Source of the DNA: Symbiodinium natans
Taxonomy: Eukaryota; Sar; Dinophyceae; Suessiales; Symbiodiniaceae
Assembly (NCBI GenBank): GCA_905221605.1
Contig: CAJNDS010001802.1
Coordinates: 552,922 to 616,921 of the forward strand
Direction: 5' to 3'
DNA: 64,000 nt
Positions 63,401 to 64,000 of the stretch are shown here, in pieces; position 1 is the stretch's first letter; each line of letters opens with the position of its first letter. The position numbers were made by a program, and so were the translations under genes. Under the pieces are notes generated by a model. The model saw only the letters and a list, made by a program, of their open reading frames with translations, ran no database searches and was not told the DNA's origin.

Positions 63401-64000
63401 CTGCTCCTTCCGGCGCCGTCTCCTGTCCAGCCACTTCTTGCCCAGGAAGAACTTGAGCGCTTTCAGAGACATTCACCTGTCCAGCAACACCTTGCCCAGG
63501 TAAAACCTCATCCGTGGAGCCCACCGCCAGCGAACCAACCATAACTGAACCATCCCTTGCTCTTTTTTGAGACCGTTCAGCTCGACGAGAAGGTTGTGGT
63601 AGCGAAAAAACTTGTGAAGTCACTTCTTGGCGGGTCTCCCCCCGCGACGCTTTGTCGCGCCCTTCGCCAAGGTGAACCGATTTTTTCGGCCCGTCATTGG
63701 AGCCTGAAGAACCACTTTGCGGAACATTGCCACGATTCGCAGTTCTCTGTGAATCCCTTTCTTGCAAAAAGATTTCCTTCAGGCGTTGTACGGCATTGGT
63801 CTCCTCTTCGCTTGAATCGCTTGAGGAAGCGGCATACGAGACCAAAGCCTCCGCCTGTTCATCATCATCCACCACATCTGCCCACGCTCTGCTGAACCGA
63901 TACGACAACCCACCACGAGGCTTCAGTTCCAGTGGCTTCGGCTTTTCCACCACTTCCGCCGGTTGCACTCGTCGTTGTGACCGAGAGCGTGGCACCTGTC
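60405..64000 (-). CDS. CCCH zinc-finger gag/ORF1-like protein of a retroelement, 5'-truncated by the window edge
   Basis: An open minus frame of at least 1196 codons runs off the right edge; the apparent start at 63995 is GTG with open codons before it. The N-terminal part is acidic and low complexity. Around residues 780-860 are three consecutive CCCH fingers: C-x9-C-x5-C-x3-H (FCYWFGKGKDRCKFGDDCKF), C-x8-C-x5-C-x3-H (CKYYVAGRECFAGKDCGFSH) and C-x8-C-x5-C-x3-H (CVQFARSGKCRFGDRCVFEH). The C-terminus is Lys-rich (KKKVKKKRKAAA, ending NNRKKK). CCCH-bearing ORF1/gag proteins accompany retrotransposons in dinoflagellate genomes, so nucleic-acid binding is likely; a cellular RNA-binding protein is the alternative. 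No reverse transcriptase or integrase follows within 700 bp downstream. No introns and no telomere repeats are present. Confidence 0.7.
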   Translation of the reverse strand, partial: QVPRSRSQRRVQPAEVVEKPKPLELKPRGGLSYRFSRAWADVVDDDEQAEALVSYAASSSDSSEEETNAVQRLKEIFLQERDSQRTANRGNVPQSGSSGSNDGPKKSVHLGEGRDKASRGETRQEVTSQVFSLPQPSRRAERSQKRARDGSVMVGSLAVGSTDEVLPGQGVAGQVNVSESAQVLPGQEVAGQETAPEGAVQISGEETDQKEGEGGSNDLRGDDAKILDGGPVRSDLQQLLVKGLLTRIYWKVAVGKLPVGQRDCQKGSNKMDRNLVISMSSEGASEQDENLALEDDADQSMGDGAMVVLVYDPRTLIQSPTTDWVMRRGLTDRSVWPAMAYMAQRICAEMVQVDEMNAQLGTGALLFQRRDQGHYTDLHHSFHDNPCLPAVGNYPLSVMGALLSPGLEGEFKNTDKFGTAMEAIAYDWSRSPGMEVHIELMARVAKMVHPFLNLGAQGSVMVSEFLWQRGRARLMEFLQAATCADQLEALWRRMDDDADEEVDPSTAVLEVLGPEGAVLDQGNNESLIPIEDAGGETSGDTGGDGKAPEVSPEEETSSGSSRLADTRIFLWSVYSRVASNFSMQDRTTGKIFDSTKGYPGEGPNNDDNPSSKGNLPWISEDYLDEVVSKKMERSSDMDGFVPGSEGPLEKVEVENVTASKILMALWKKGHRVGYRRLCRLNASGCKVGAMKCPIKRVQKIGTRKAFMKMFNVFGSSQHGSGVGGKPIMKVVGPRPGFPAVLQAPNTDSTSGEGSSPQVHGNVHVEHNRPMDRYEAERLEKRKKGFCYWFGKGKDRCKFGDDCKFIHSEDDVVLHSYWCKYYVAGRECFAGKDCGFSHDATGVRCVQFARSGKCRFGDRCVFEHGVPLEEQRPRSPRTPPRDGPRRKSGANGGEKEISPEQFDDDEEDFMVYDEETKMTELLMEAISFLSGGKPDLARAEADPLFKLLKFTGDADQMDQVWVSWTTEMLTVLELLEVVKSYEVSLAEVEEWVNDLRIWYERANLGEEKDPKRGKKRSLERESSKDIPAEKGVVETSETEVAVEEEKKKVKKKRKAAAIEDPYTLMVPKPKKMPTIIEKGGSTSNVVASAVEKSSKTRTKSNVGGKTKKREKSQSPKKEEVVMVQDPEEKDRPSDADAPGSATANEELGQSCQAIEDAKREGLVSSIQRGVQDPVLTVSDLEYILLQLHLKIANNRKKK

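Noticed and set aside
63993-63995. Apparent start of the 1196-codon minus ORF
   Set aside because: The codon is GTG and the frame continues open to the window edge, so the true start is outside.
1-64000. CRISPR arrays, bacterial promoters, operons and Shine-Dalgarno sites
   Set aside because: The sequence is clearly eukaryotic; regularly spaced repeats here are telomere repeats, microsatellites or tandem duplications.
1-64000. tRNA and rRNA genes
   Set aside because: No cloverleaf or conserved rRNA core could be recognised by eye on either strand; a covariance-model search would decide.

Overview
The window looks like nuclear DNA of a dinoflagellate, most likely a Symbiodiniaceae-type alga. 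Four things suggest this: an intronless gene of ten SVVTWG-type RCC1-like repeats behind a ubiquitin-like domain (11.4-13.1 kb); plant-type telomere repeats (TTTAGGG/CCCTAAA) scattered at short intervals over the first 59.7 kb; coding sequence cut into exons of about 15-150 nt with GT, GC and GA 5' splice sites; and almost every supportable gene on one strand. Start codons such as TTG or GTG are not meaningful here, so most long open frames in the window are chance.

The best-supported spliced gene (20.3-26.6 kb, +) encodes an isocitrate lyase/PEP mutase superfamily enzyme. Its exons can be ordered by family homology (APGIF, GFKALYMTG, LGLPDAGLASY, DGDTGFGG, KKCGH, VARTDAR, ILFVEAPES, VEGGKTP, AIYPATGFL), and it gives the splicing rules used for the rest. 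Using those rules I read + strand exon chains at 1.8-3.6, 6.3-7.8, 9.3-10.1, 13.8-14.6, 35.4-38.2, 40.1-40.8, 48.8-49.5, 50.8-51.2 and 51.5-52.0 kb, and a probable RBR-type E3 ubiquitin ligase at 54.4-59.6 kb with a clear RING2 exon. A voltage-sensor-like exon lies at 13.5 kb and membrane exons at 17.7-18.0 kb. Apart from the enzyme, the RCC1 gene, the RING2 exon and the terminal zinc-finger ORF, these chains rest on open frame plus matching intron phase, so they are moderate or low confidence.

The most striking structure is in the introns. Several predicted introns consist almost wholly of telomere repeats (for example 9752-9792 and 51570-51666), and one telomere-bearing intron (20768-20865) is fixed by homology on both sides. 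Other predicted introns coincide with short terminal-inverted-repeat elements of at least four families (F2, F4, F5, F7), with the element ends at the splice sites. These look like introners (intron-generating transposons).

From about 59.75 kb to the right edge the telomere repeats stop, the coding strand flips to minus, and one long ORF with three CCCH zinc fingers (a retroelement gag/ORF1-like protein) runs off the edge. Other content is microsatellites, poly-G/C tracts, the MITE copies and long stretches where I see no gene I can defend.
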